From NCBI GenBank assembly GCA_016874735.1, contig VGTI01000001.1, positions 124,001 through 188,000 on the forward strand: 64,000 nucleotides of DNA. Direction: 5' to 3'. Shown here piece after piece: positions 25,926 through 33,847 of this stretch. This DNA is from Deltaproteobacteria bacterium. GTDB taxonomy: Bacteria; Bdellovibrionota_B; Oligoflexia; Oligoflexales; CAIYRB01. The notes beneath the pieces were generated by a model. The model did not search any database, was not told the origin of the DNA, and saw only the letters and a list, made by a program, of their open reading frames with translations. How positions within the stretch are numbered: position 1 is the stretch's first letter; each line of letters opens with the position of its first letter. The translations under genes and the position numbers were made by a program.

Positions 25926-27181
25926 GCCCGTGGCCTAGTCGGCGACATTTTTTTGTTCATATGCTCAGCTTGTTTAAAAACCACCGCCGCGGTCGGGGAA
26001 CGGAAGTCATAGATGAACTCTCCCTCTTCCGATCCGGTGGGCACCAATTGCCAAATCATCGTCCCATTGTAGCCGGCTTTGTTTGCTGCACCGAGTAGTA
26101 CTTCAAGCCACTTGTGTGGCTCTTTGGTGTATCCTAGATAGGGATTTTCTATATCGCTGATACCGATCTCTTCTAAAACGACTGGCTTGTTTAGTTTGTG
26201 AGCTATGCGCGCTCGATCTGCCAAAAACTCCTCACTAAACCAGTCAATATCATCTGTCGAAATCATCCAGTGAGTCGGGTAGGCGTGGACCGTCGCGAAG
26301 TCAATATTTGGCAGCGTCAAGTTGCGCTCATAATCGGCACCTTTGGAGCCGTCAGAAAGCCACCAATGCCGATCAACCTGAGCTTTTGAATGTGGCTCAC
26401 GTTTGTAGCCCTCTTCGCCCGAAGCGATCAAATGGTTCGGGTCAACGGTACGTATGAAGTCAGACATAAAACCGAGCCAATCGTAGAGCATGTCACCAGG
26501 TTGCATGCCGCGGTCAGATTCATACCAGTCCTCGGTATGGGGCTCGTTTGCTAGTTCGATCGCCATGATCGTTGGGTCATTAGCGTAGGTCGTATTCTCA
26601 CCGCGTTTATTGAGATAGGCAGTATTGGCGCGAGATAGCATGCGGCCCACGTGTCGCTTAAATGCTTCGCGGACATCCGGATCCGAATAGAAAAGATTTG
26701 GGTCGTCTTCGCCAATCACGTTGTTGACCCACCAAGACATGGGACAGTATTCCTTTTGGTAGTTGACCAGCGGAATAATTACTTTCAGATTAGCACTCCG
26801 TGCAGCATCGATGGCTAGATCAAGGCGGCGCAGAGCGATCTCGTCATATACAGCCGATGTTTTGGATACTGTCTTGAGCATGGCCTGAGCATTGCTGTCA
26901 CCGCAGGAAAAGCCCCAGATACGCACCACTTTCATGCCCGATGCCGCTAGTTGTCGCATAATATCGTAAACCTCAGTCTCGGCGTGGCGCTCGATCAGAC
27001 TGAGACGATAGAAGTTAGTACCCTGAAAATAAAAGGGGCGCCCCTTTAGCATGAAAGTATCGCCGGCTCGCGATACGAATTCCGAGCGATCGGCCACGAA
27101 AGCCGCTTTCTTGGCGGCGAATCCACTGGTCGCAACGACAAGGCACCATGGAAGAACCAACAGTCTGAAGAACCGCGGCAT
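25910..27181 (-). CDS. GH5-family glycoside hydrolase, probable endo-beta-1,4-mannanase
   Basis: 423 residues with signal peptide (LVLPWCLVVATSGFA). The (beta/alpha)8 GH5 fold is recognised by FMLKGRPFYFQGTNFYRL, VVRIWGFSCGD, the acid/base motif IMAIELANEPHTEDW (Glu 213), HAYPTHW (His 299) and the nucleophile strand KPVVLEEIGIS (Glu 337/338). This combination resembles subfamily 7 mannanases; cellulase or other GH5 activity is possible. GAGGAT precedes the ATG. It is convergent with the expansin-like gene. Confidence 0.9.
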   Translation of the reverse strand: MPRFFRLLVLPWCLVVATSGFAAKKAAFVADRSEFVSRAGDTFMLKGRPFYFQGTNFYRLSLIERHAETEVYDIMRQLAASGMKVVRIWGFSCGDSNAQAMLKTVSKTSAVYDEIALRRLDLAIDAARSANLKVIIPLVNYQKEYCPMSWWVNNVIGEDDPNLFYSDPDVREAFKRHVGRMLSRANTAYLNKRGENTTYANDPTIMAIELANEPHTEDWYESDRGMQPGDMLYDWLGFMSDFIRTVDPNHLIASGEEGYKREPHSKAQVDRHWWLSDGSKGADYERNLTLPNIDFATVHAYPTHWMISTDDIDWFSEEFLADRARIAHKLNKPVVLEEIGISDIENPYLGYTKEPHKWLEVLLGAANKAGYNGTMIWQLVPTGSEEGEFIYDFRSPTAAVVFKQAEHMNKKMSPTRPRAYSAL

Positions 27182-27503
27182 AGATCAGTATCCTCGTGCT
27201 TAGGTCAAAACACTGTAAAACGCGGGTTTTTTTACCCTACTTTTCGGTTTGTAGGCGGACGCTACCATCAAAATATGAATCCTGTATATAGACAAAGTGA
27301 ACACAAAAAATGCCAAAGCACGGCAAAAAATTACAATGTAATAAGCTATATCTGGCCGCGGCGCGGCGGGTTCTAAAAAGCCAGAATCATTGTACTTTTA
27401 GTGGAAACACTGGCTGACATCGATACTAAAGTTTTGTCTCAAAAAGGCCGATACACATACCAACAATGTGTGTCGGGAAGTGAACACCCGACCGGAGATC
27501 ACC
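27182..27503. other. 322-base intergenic region between GH5 and the dihaem lipoprotein
   Basis: AT-rich and without an ORF. It must hold divergent promoters. Seen here: a GC-rich pseudo-palindrome GCCGCG-G-CGCGGC at 27355-27367, out of character with its AT-rich surroundings and operator-like; and a small TGCC/GGCA dyad at 27311-27325 between two A tracts. No promoter pair stands out. Confidence 0.5.
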
Positions 27504-28343
27504 ATGCGCACCAAGGCAGCTATCTTGCGGCTACTGGGCTTAGTCTCGATCGGGAGTTTGTGTTTGACAGCCATAGAGGCATGCAGCCCGGCGCCGCTTG
27601 AAGGTGATCGCCGACTGGCGGTGGGCGCAGAGGGTTCGATCGGTGGCTCCCAACCGTGCCTGAAGCTCGCCGATCCCGTGCCCGGGTACGAAGTGCAGAT
27701 CCAGGGCCTGATGGCGAAGTACTGTGTCTCGTGCCACACGGAACCCAAACAGCCTCCCTATTTAGCGACCTATGAGCAAGTGAAGAGCGCCGCTGCGGCG
27801 TCCAAAGCCGCAATTATTAGGGGCTCCATGCCGGTCAAGCCGGTGGTGATGAGCGAGCCGGAGAAGGCACTGTTCTCAGCTTGGGTAGACGGTCAAATGC
27901 CAGCAAAGGATGGCGTAGCCGTGGCTCCAGGTTCGGGCTCGCAAGCATCGACAGGACAAGCGACGACTGTGCCTGCAACGCAGATCAACACAGTCGCCAA
28001 TTGTAAAAAACCATCCCCCGCCCCGGCGCCAGGTCCTGTGACCGCGGTCCCGGGGGCAGGTACATTTCCGGGCCCTGGCCCGACGTCTGGTCCATCTGCT
28101 GCCCCACCGAATACTCCCGTGAGCTATGCTGCCGTGATCGCGCCCTACCTTCAGGCTAAATGCAACAGTTGCCATCGCGTTGGTGGTACGCCTCCAGTGC
28201 TGACGGATTTTGCATCGGCAAAGCTAGGCGCAGCGCGATCTTTGGTGCGGATGAAGGCGCAAACGATGCCGCTGACTGGGGGCAACACCGCCAAGGAGAT
28301 TGGCGACTTTGAGCTTTGGATTCAGGGTGGCATGCTGCCGTGA
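27504..28343 (+). CDS. Lipoprotein with two c-type haem modules
   Basis: 279 residues from ATG 27504 with CGGAG upstream. Lipoprotein signal ending TAIEAC (Cys 27). Two haem c attachment motifs, CVSCH (74-78) and CNSCH (220-224), each followed ~30-35 residues later by a Met-Pro that could be the sixth ligand (GSMP, QTMP) and a closing (W)-x-GxMP segment, i.e. a tandemly duplicated module. They are joined by a ~70-residue linker very rich in Pro, Ala, Gly and Ser. Probably a membrane-attached electron carrier of the envelope. The gene looks more GC-rich than its neighbours. Its 3' end overlaps the convergent regulator gene by 22 bases. Confidence 0.85.
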   Translation: MRTKAAILRLLGLVSIGSLCLTAIEACSPAPLEGDRRLAVGAEGSIGGSQPCLKLADPVPGYEVQIQGLMAKYCVSCHTEPKQPPYLATYEQVKSAAAASKAAIIRGSMPVKPVVMSEPEKALFSAWVDGQMPAKDGVAVAPGSGSQASTGQATTVPATQINTVANCKKPSPAPAPGPVTAVPGAGTFPGPGPTSGPSAAPPNTPVSYAAVIAPYLQAKCNSCHRVGGTPPVLTDFASAKLGAARSLVRMKAQTMPLTGGNTAKEIGDFELWIQGGMLP

Positions 28344-30559
28344 TCAGGGCTTGATTTATAGTAGACGCTGCGCCCATGCTTGATGGCCGCTATGGAGTGG
28401 GCTGAAACGAGTTTTTTGAGGATTCGTTTAGTTGTAGCTGGTGAGAGCTCTAGACGCTTGGCGAGCTCATTGCTTGACATCGGAGCATCGTCCAACAAGC
28501 GGACAATTTCAGACGCAGGTACGACACCTTGTCTCCGGCCTGGACGAAGCGAAATGGCCTCAGCGAACAGAGAGATCTGATCCCCGTGGATCATCAGAGG
28601 TGCGACAGTATAAGGAAACAAATCGCGGAGTCTCATGATGCTGTTGCGGATTTTTTGCTGCCAGCCCTGTGAGCCTAGACTTTGGCGCCAAACTTTGGTC
28701 TGAATCTCGGCGCTTGAAGCGCAGAAATTACTTTTATTTAGCAGATAGTCCAGCATGTCCGCGAGTGACGAGTGGCGCTCCAGGCTTACTTCATAATGAC
28801 CGCTCACAAGGAAGTTGCGGTCATCCAGACGCTCTAGATAGGGAGCAAAAAAGGCTCTTGTGTATCTAGCCAATAAATTTTGCTGCCACAACAGCTGTAG
28901 TCTTGGAGCATGGCCGTTGAGAGTGGCTTCCCATGCGCCTAGTGCGAACCTATCAGCAAAATGAATGCGTGATAATTTTTGCATGGCTCGTAGCAATTTA
29001 CGACATTGTGCGAATTGACCAGTCTGGTAAGCGATTGCTGCTTCGATCATCATGACATGGGCATTGCGAGGAGTTTGGCCCAAATGTTGCGTGAGCATGC
29101 GAAACTCGGTCAGGCGAGATTCTGCCTCCTTGCATCGATGCTCGTGCAGGGCCAGTTTTATTTGGCCAAAAAGACCGTTTGCTGTCTGAGGGGCGAGACC
29201 GTGCGCAAGCCCCTGAGCGTAGCAGGTGTTAAAATGTACTTGGGCTTCGCGTAAATCACCGCCGGCTAGAGCAAGCTCTCCTAGTGCGTAAATGTATTCT
29301 AGGTAAAAGTGTTTGTTCCGCGCTAGCGTGGGTTTTAATTGCGATTTGGCTATAGGGAGGTCGGTATTTACCAGCGATGATTGAAGATAGTATCTCGATA
29401 GAGCTGTGATCTCGTCAATGGTGGAGACCCCGTGAGACGTATGGGGAACGCCAGCATTGATTAACACGGACTGACTTTCCTCGACGTCTCCCGACTCCCA
29501 AAAGAGCTCTGCTTTTAAAGCAAGATGCCTCATATGGCGGCGGACCCCTGGGTCTTTCGCGGCGATGTCTAAAGCCTCAAGTCCGAACTTAGTTGCCAGA
29601 TCGACGCGTCCCACGGCCAAGTAAGTATCGGCAAGGGTCGAAATGATACGCAGTCGACAATAGCCAAAGTCGCGTCCGGGTAAAAATGCAAGCGCTCTAC
29701 GCAGATGCTCGCGGGCTATCGTGTAGTTACCGCGCTCAAACGCGTCGACTCCCAGGCTCGCTTCACAATGGGCCAACGGACCCGGTAGGTCTTCTGACTC
29801 AGCAATACGGCGGCACTCCGCCATGAAAGTGAAGGCTTCCTGACGATTCGGGTTTTCCCCGCTTAAATGACAAATGGCGGTATTGAAAATGGTCTTAGCA
29901 ACCGCCTCCCAATTGCGTGCCTCGCGATACTGCGCTGTGGCAGAGGCGTAATGACGCGCAGCTTCGCTATAATTCCCAAGGAAAAAGTGAATGCGGCCAA
30001 GATTGCAAGTGACGTCGCCATAGGTTTCTTCCGGGGCAGAGAATGGCCCTAGGTCCGCTTGGATGGCCTGAAGCTGCCGCATGGCTTTATCGCCGCGGCC
30101 CTCCTCAGCGTGGCTAACGGCGATGATTAGCGAGAGCTGCAGCTGATCTAACTGGCTAAGATTCTTCAGCCGCAAGGCGCGTGTTGCCGTCTCCCTTGCT
30201 AAATCTGAGCGACCACTTTCGAGATACAGCTGGGCGGCGGGTATACTTACTTGTGGCGAGTGGATGCGTTTCGAAAAATTATGAATCTCAAGGCCCAGTT
30301 GGGGGTTCCAGGCCGACAAGGAGCCGCGAAGCAGACATCCCCAGATTGCAGGATTATAATTCAGGCTCTGTGGGTCACGCGCGAGTTGGCCGAAGACTTC
30401 CTCCAGAGGGCGCGATAAACTGCAGTGGGCAAGCCGCTCCCCCCAGGTATCCAGGATGAGATCCCACGCTTTTTTGCTATGGCTGGACCGCGCCAATTTG
30501 ACGAGCTGGTCCCATTTTTTCGTTTGTTTTGTGCGACTGGCGTTCATGGCGTGTAGCAT
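28322..30559 (-). CDS. TPR-repeat protein with C-terminal winged helix (putative regulator)
   Basis: 745 residues, no signal peptide. Residues ~100-480 are a chain of TPR-like helical pairs (LGRIHFFLGNYSEAARHYASA, LGVDAFERGNYTIAREHLRRAL, LGELALAGGDLREAQVHFN). The region ~590-680 (WRQSLGSQGWQQKIRNSIMRLRDLFP) resembles a DNA-binding domain of the transcriptional activator type, and residues ~690-740 are a MarR/ArsR-like winged helix (ASEIVRLLDDAPMSSNELAKRLELSPATTKRILKKLVSAHSI). It probably senses or binds a partner through TPRs and regulates transcription. Target unknown. Confidence 0.75.
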   Translation of the reverse strand: MLHAMNASRTKQTKKWDQLVKLARSSHSKKAWDLILDTWGERLAHCSLSRPLEEVFGQLARDPQSLNYNPAIWGCLLRGSLSAWNPQLGLEIHNFSKRIHSPQVSIPAAQLYLESGRSDLARETATRALRLKNLSQLDQLQLSLIIAVSHAEEGRGDKAMRQLQAIQADLGPFSAPEETYGDVTCNLGRIHFFLGNYSEAARHYASATAQYREARNWEAVAKTIFNTAICHLSGENPNRQEAFTFMAECRRIAESEDLPGPLAHCEASLGVDAFERGNYTIAREHLRRALAFLPGRDFGYCRLRIISTLADTYLAVGRVDLATKFGLEALDIAAKDPGVRRHMRHLALKAELFWESGDVEESQSVLINAGVPHTSHGVSTIDEITALSRYYLQSSLVNTDLPIAKSQLKPTLARNKHFYLEYIYALGELALAGGDLREAQVHFNTCYAQGLAHGLAPQTANGLFGQIKLALHEHRCKEAESRLTEFRMLTQHLGQTPRNAHVMMIEAAIAYQTGQFAQCRKLLRAMQKLSRIHFADRFALGAWEATLNGHAPRLQLLWQQNLLARYTRAFFAPYLERLDDRNFLVSGHYEVSLERHSSLADMLDYLLNKSNFCASSAEIQTKVWRQSLGSQGWQQKIRNSIMRLRDLFPYTVAPLMIHGDQISLFAEAISLRPGRRQGVVPASEIVRLLDDAPMSSNELAKRLELSPATTKRILKKLVSAHSIAAIKHGRSVYYKSSPDHGSMPP

Positions 30560-30618
30560 TATCAGATTTCCCGTCGGTCACCAAAAAAAAACGCTGACCA
30601 TGTCTCGGGGGGCTAAAA

Positions 30619-31422
30619 CTACTTTATGCTAGCGGCGTGCAGATGCGTGAAGATCGGCGCAAGCAAGGTGTCATAGGTACCCGGTACACTTGCCATGATA
30701 CAGAGGGCCGCGCGGGTGATGGCTGGATCTGGGTTTACGGACGACCTGGCCAATGCTGTGCCGAGTTCAGTTGAGCTAGTGGGGCCGCTAATTACGCCGG
30801 TAGCTAGCCGGCCGTCCTGGTAAATTACCTGGCAGTAACCCTCTTGCCACGGGAAGGTAAGTAGTAGCTCTGCCAAGGCTCTGCCATCTGGAACCAGGCG
30901 CAAAATTAGGTCGCTCGCGCGATCGCCTCGGAAACAGTGCCACTCGGATCCTTGGTAACGATCTTTTCTGACCTCCGTAGGAATCAGGAGCATCGATCGG
31001 CCCTCGCGCAGGGGCTCAATATAATCACGAAGAAATATAAGGCTAGCGGCTTCGGCGTGAACCAAGGAGAATGCCAGTTGCGTCTGTGTGGATGCAAGCA
31101 TCGTAGCTCGTATGAGTCGTGCTTTGAGCTGGATGCTGGACTCAAGAAGACTGAGCTGCAGATCGTATTCTTTGCCAGTAGCTAGGCTTAAGGTGTGGTC
31201 GTCGATAGTCGTGGCCAGACCACCGTAACTGAGGTTGTTGAGTCGGCCCGATTGTCCGGAGTCCATCAAATTGACAATACCGTTTAGCGCGTTAGGGATT
31301 GGTACGCGCATGTGCAGGCGGCCCTCGCGCTCGATAGCGGAAAGGGCCTTGACCGTCGCTGCATCGCGGTCTTTGAGTTTCGCAAAAGCTGATTTCATGT
31401 GATTTAGTAAGCCCATAACCAC
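30619..31422 (-). CDS. PilZ-domain protein
   Basis: 267 residues, cytoplasmic. The PilZ c-di-GMP signature is present: RLHMR (R-x3-R) near residue 35-39 and NNLSYGG (D/N-x-S-x-x-G) about 22 residues later, followed by a beta-rich ~90-residue domain. The C-terminal ~120 residues (ILRLVPDGRALAELLLTFPWQEGY onward) are not recognised. Likely a c-di-GMP effector for motility or surface traits. Monocistronic on the minus strand. Confidence 0.75.
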   Translation of the reverse strand: MVMGLLNHMKSAFAKLKDRDAATVKALSAIEREGRLHMRVPIPNALNGIVNLMDSGQSGRLNNLSYGGLATTIDDHTLSLATGKEYDLQLSLLESSIQLKARLIRATMLASTQTQLAFSLVHAEAASLIFLRDYIEPLREGRSMLLIPTEVRKDRYQGSEWHCFRGDRASDLILRLVPDGRALAELLLTFPWQEGYCQVIYQDGRLATGVISGPTSSTELGTALARSSVNPDPAITRAALCIMASVPGTYDTLLAPIFTHLHAASIK

Positions 31423-31536
31423 CCTGCCAAAGTCCTCTCCAATCAGTAGTTTCGGCGGGGCTTAGAAATATCTTTAGTTGAAATCTATGTTTTTTTATGA
31501 TACCACGATGACGTTCCTCAGTGTGCTTGTATCTAA

Positions 31537-31620
31537 AGTGAATTTCCCTGAGAATTCACTGACCTGCAGGCCCAGGCGTCTGATTTCCATTTGGTTATTG
31601 GATTGCATCTGGCCTTTTTT
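31537..31620 (+). promoter_or_regulatory. Putative attenuator in the leader of the rimP-nusA-infB operon
   Basis: A perfect 8-bp inverted repeat AGTGAATT (31537-31544) / AATTCACT (31553-31560) is followed by a weaker stem, AGGCCcAG (31568-31575) with CTGGCCT (31609-31615), which ends in a T(6) run at 31615-31620, 43 bases before the rimP start. An inner TCCA/TGGA stem may stack within it. The order dyad, stem, T tract is that of a transcription attenuator. The remaining leader (31423-31536) shows no firm promoter. Confidence 0.4.
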
Positions 31621-31663
31621 GTTTGGTCTTTCTCAATCGTGCGTGGCTAGGACAAGGTAGAGC

Positions 31664-32143
31664 GTGGATCGCATCAAACTCGACAACGTCATTACATTAG
31701 TCAACGGGCAATTGAATCCGTCTGGGTTTGATTGCATTGAGGCGGAATGGCTTGGTCACGAGCGGATCCTGCGCCTGTTTGTCGAGCGCGCGTCCGACGA
31801 AATCGGAATGAATTTAGATGGTTGCGTGAGTGCAACGCGTTTGCTCCACGAATGCGCAGCCTTAGACGATATGGTGCCTGGTCATTACGTCCTCGAGGTT
31901 AGTTCGCCAGGGGTGGAGAGGCCTCTGCGGCGCGTTGAGCATTTCCGCGCAAATTTAGGGCGTAGGGCTGAGGTTAAGCTGAGAGAGAAGTGTAACGAAC
32001 GCAGGCAGGGTAAGGGTATCCTGGCTGAGGTGAGAGACGATAACGGTGGGTTGGTAACCATGCAAACTGAGCAGGGAGATTGGTCTTTCTCCCTGGAATT
32101 GTTGCAGCGTGCCAGTCTGCTATATGACTGGGGCGATAGTTAA
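31664..32143 (+). CDS. rimP: Ribosome maturation factor RimP
   Basis: RimP assists 30S subunit assembly. 159 residues with GTG start. Family segments: the N-terminal alpha/beta domain (FDCIEAEWLGHERILRLFVERASDEIGMNLDGCVSATRLL) and the signature HYVLEVSSPGVERPLRRVEHF leading into an SH3-like C-terminal domain. First gene of the classic rimP-nusA-infB-rbfA-truB operon. Confidence 0.94.
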   Translation: MDRIKLDNVITLVNGQLNPSGFDCIEAEWLGHERILRLFVERASDEIGMNLDGCVSATRLLHECAALDDMVPGHYVLEVSSPGVERPLRRVEHFRANLGRRAEVKLREKCNERRQGKGILAEVRDDNGGLVTMQTEQGDWSFSLELLQRASLLYDWGDS

Positions 32144-32187
32144 TCAGACCGCTCGTTGGTTGAATAAGTGAGGAAGGATCGAACAGC

Positions 32188-33795
32188 ATGGCCGCAGTGA
32201 CAGAAGCAAACGAGTTAGATAGCGATCTTACCCGAGTAATCAATGTGGTAAGTCGCGATAAGAATTTGGACAAAGCCGTTATCATCGACGCGCTGGAGCA
32301 GGCTGTATTGCACGCTGCGCGGCGGGATTACGGTGCGACTGCCGATTTAGAGGCTCACTACAACGAGGATAGTAACGAAATCGAACTCTTTCAATTTCGT
32401 ACCGTAGTCCAAGATGTTGAAGATAAAGTGCGCGAGATCTCGGTGCCTGAGGCTCACCGCCTGGATCCAGAGGCCGGGGTTGGCGATGCGCTTGGAATCA
32501 AGATCGATACGGCAAGTTTCGGGCGGATTGCCGCTCAATCCGCAAAACAGATTATTGTACAAAAAGTGCGCGATGCTGAGCGCGCTCAGATTTACGACGA
32601 GTTCAAAGACCGTACGGGCGAAATTCTTAGTGGGCATGTGCGGCGCTTTGAGCGACATGACATCATCGTGGATCTCGGTCGTACTGAGGCCGTCATTCCC
32701 TATCGTGAGCAAATGCCAACTGAACGCTACCGCGTCAAGGATCGCATCACAGGGTACGTCCTCGAGGTCAAGAGATCGTCGCGTGGGCCGCAGATCGTTA
32801 TGTCCAGGGCTCATCCAGGCTTCTTGGTCAGGCTTTTTGAGCAGCATGTTACCGAGATTTATGACGGTATCGTGACTATTGAGAGTGCGGCGCGTGACCC
32901 AGGTCACCGCTCCAAAATTGCCGTTTACTCTCGCGATCCATCGGTGGACCCTGTGGGAGCGTGTGTCGGTATGAAGGGCGCCCGTGTTCAAGCGGTCGTG
33001 CAGGAGCTCAACGGTGAGAAAATCGACATCGTACCTTGGGACAAAGACCCAGCTCGTCTTGTGTGTAATGCCCTGGCGCCAGCTGTCGTCAGCAAAGTAA
33101 TCGTCGATGAGGCAAATCACAGTATGGAAGTCATCGTTGCTGATGACCAGCTGTCACTTGCCATTGGTAAGCGCGGCCAAAACGTGCGCTTGGCAGCGCA
33201 GTTGACCGGGTGGCGCCTTGATATCAAGAGCGAAGGCAAGCTGGAGCAAGAGCTCGTGGGTGCCAAGATATCTGTGGCGAACATTGCAGGGATCGGCCCT
33301 ATGAGGGCGGAAATTCTTGTGAACGAGGGAGTTAAGTCGCCCGCTGATGTTGCTGCTTTGAGCTCCAGGACGCTGCAGCGTCTCCTCAATATGGAGGAGG
33401 CAGATGCGGACAAAGTGATCGAAGAGGCAACCAGAATAGCTAGGGAGTCTGGTCGTGAGATCGTTCCAGTTAGGGACGAACACGACGAGGAATCCGAGCT
33501 GCTGGCTCATGCTGCCGCCGAGCCTACCAAAGCTCCAGTGCAGACCAAGGAAGTGGAAGTTGACAGTGCTCGGGGGGATCGCCTCAAGTTGTTCCAACGT
33601 CTCATTGGTGTCGGCGAAGCAACGGCTCATGCCCTAGCTGATGCCGGGTACGGAACCATCGGAGATATCATTGCTGACTCGGCGGAAGAGGTAGCGCAAA
33701 AGACCGGCCTTTCTATCGGTATCGCGCGCACAGTTCAGATTGCTGCTGACAAGTATTTGCAGTCTGAGCTGGTAGATGGCTCTGAAGATGAGTGA
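32188..33795 (+). CDS. nusA: Transcription termination/antitermination protein NusA
   Basis: 535 residues. Order: N-terminal RNA-polymerase-binding domain (1-~125), S1 domain (~135-200; GHVRRFERHDIIVDLGRTEAVIP), two KH domains (~205-345; VGMKGARVQAVVQELNGEKIDIVPW and LAIGKRGQNVRLAAQLTGWRLDI) and two helix-hairpin-helix acidic repeats in the C-terminal part (~365-430, ~465-530). The C-terminal repeats are like those in gamma and delta proteobacteria. NusA often autoregulates this operon, in line with the structured leader upstream. Confidence 0.96.
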   Translation: MAAVTEANELDSDLTRVINVVSRDKNLDKAVIIDALEQAVLHAARRDYGATADLEAHYNEDSNEIELFQFRTVVQDVEDKVREISVPEAHRLDPEAGVGDALGIKIDTASFGRIAAQSAKQIIVQKVRDAERAQIYDEFKDRTGEILSGHVRRFERHDIIVDLGRTEAVIPYREQMPTERYRVKDRITGYVLEVKRSSRGPQIVMSRAHPGFLVRLFEQHVTEIYDGIVTIESAARDPGHRSKIAVYSRDPSVDPVGACVGMKGARVQAVVQELNGEKIDIVPWDKDPARLVCNALAPAVVSKVIVDEANHSMEVIVADDQLSLAIGKRGQNVRLAAQLTGWRLDIKSEGKLEQELVGAKISVANIAGIGPMRAEILVNEGVKSPADVAALSSRTLQRLLNMEEADADKVIEEATRIARESGREIVPVRDEHDEESELLAHAAAEPTKAPVQTKEVEVDSARGDRLKLFQRLIGVGEATAHALADAGYGTIGDIIADSAEEVAQKTGLSIGIARTVQIAADKYLQSELVDGSEDE

Positions 33796-33847
33796 TTTGA
33801 GTTGAAAGTCCGGACCTTAGGTCAACGGACATAAAGGAAATGTGTAG

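Noticed and set aside
31478-31660. 60-codon ORF in the rimP leader
   Set aside because: TTG start with no ribosome binding site; it crosses the stem and T tract of the putative attenuator.
32347-33120. 257-codon minus-strand frame opposite nusA
   Set aside because: Antisense shadow of nusA, whose domains are complete on the plus strand.
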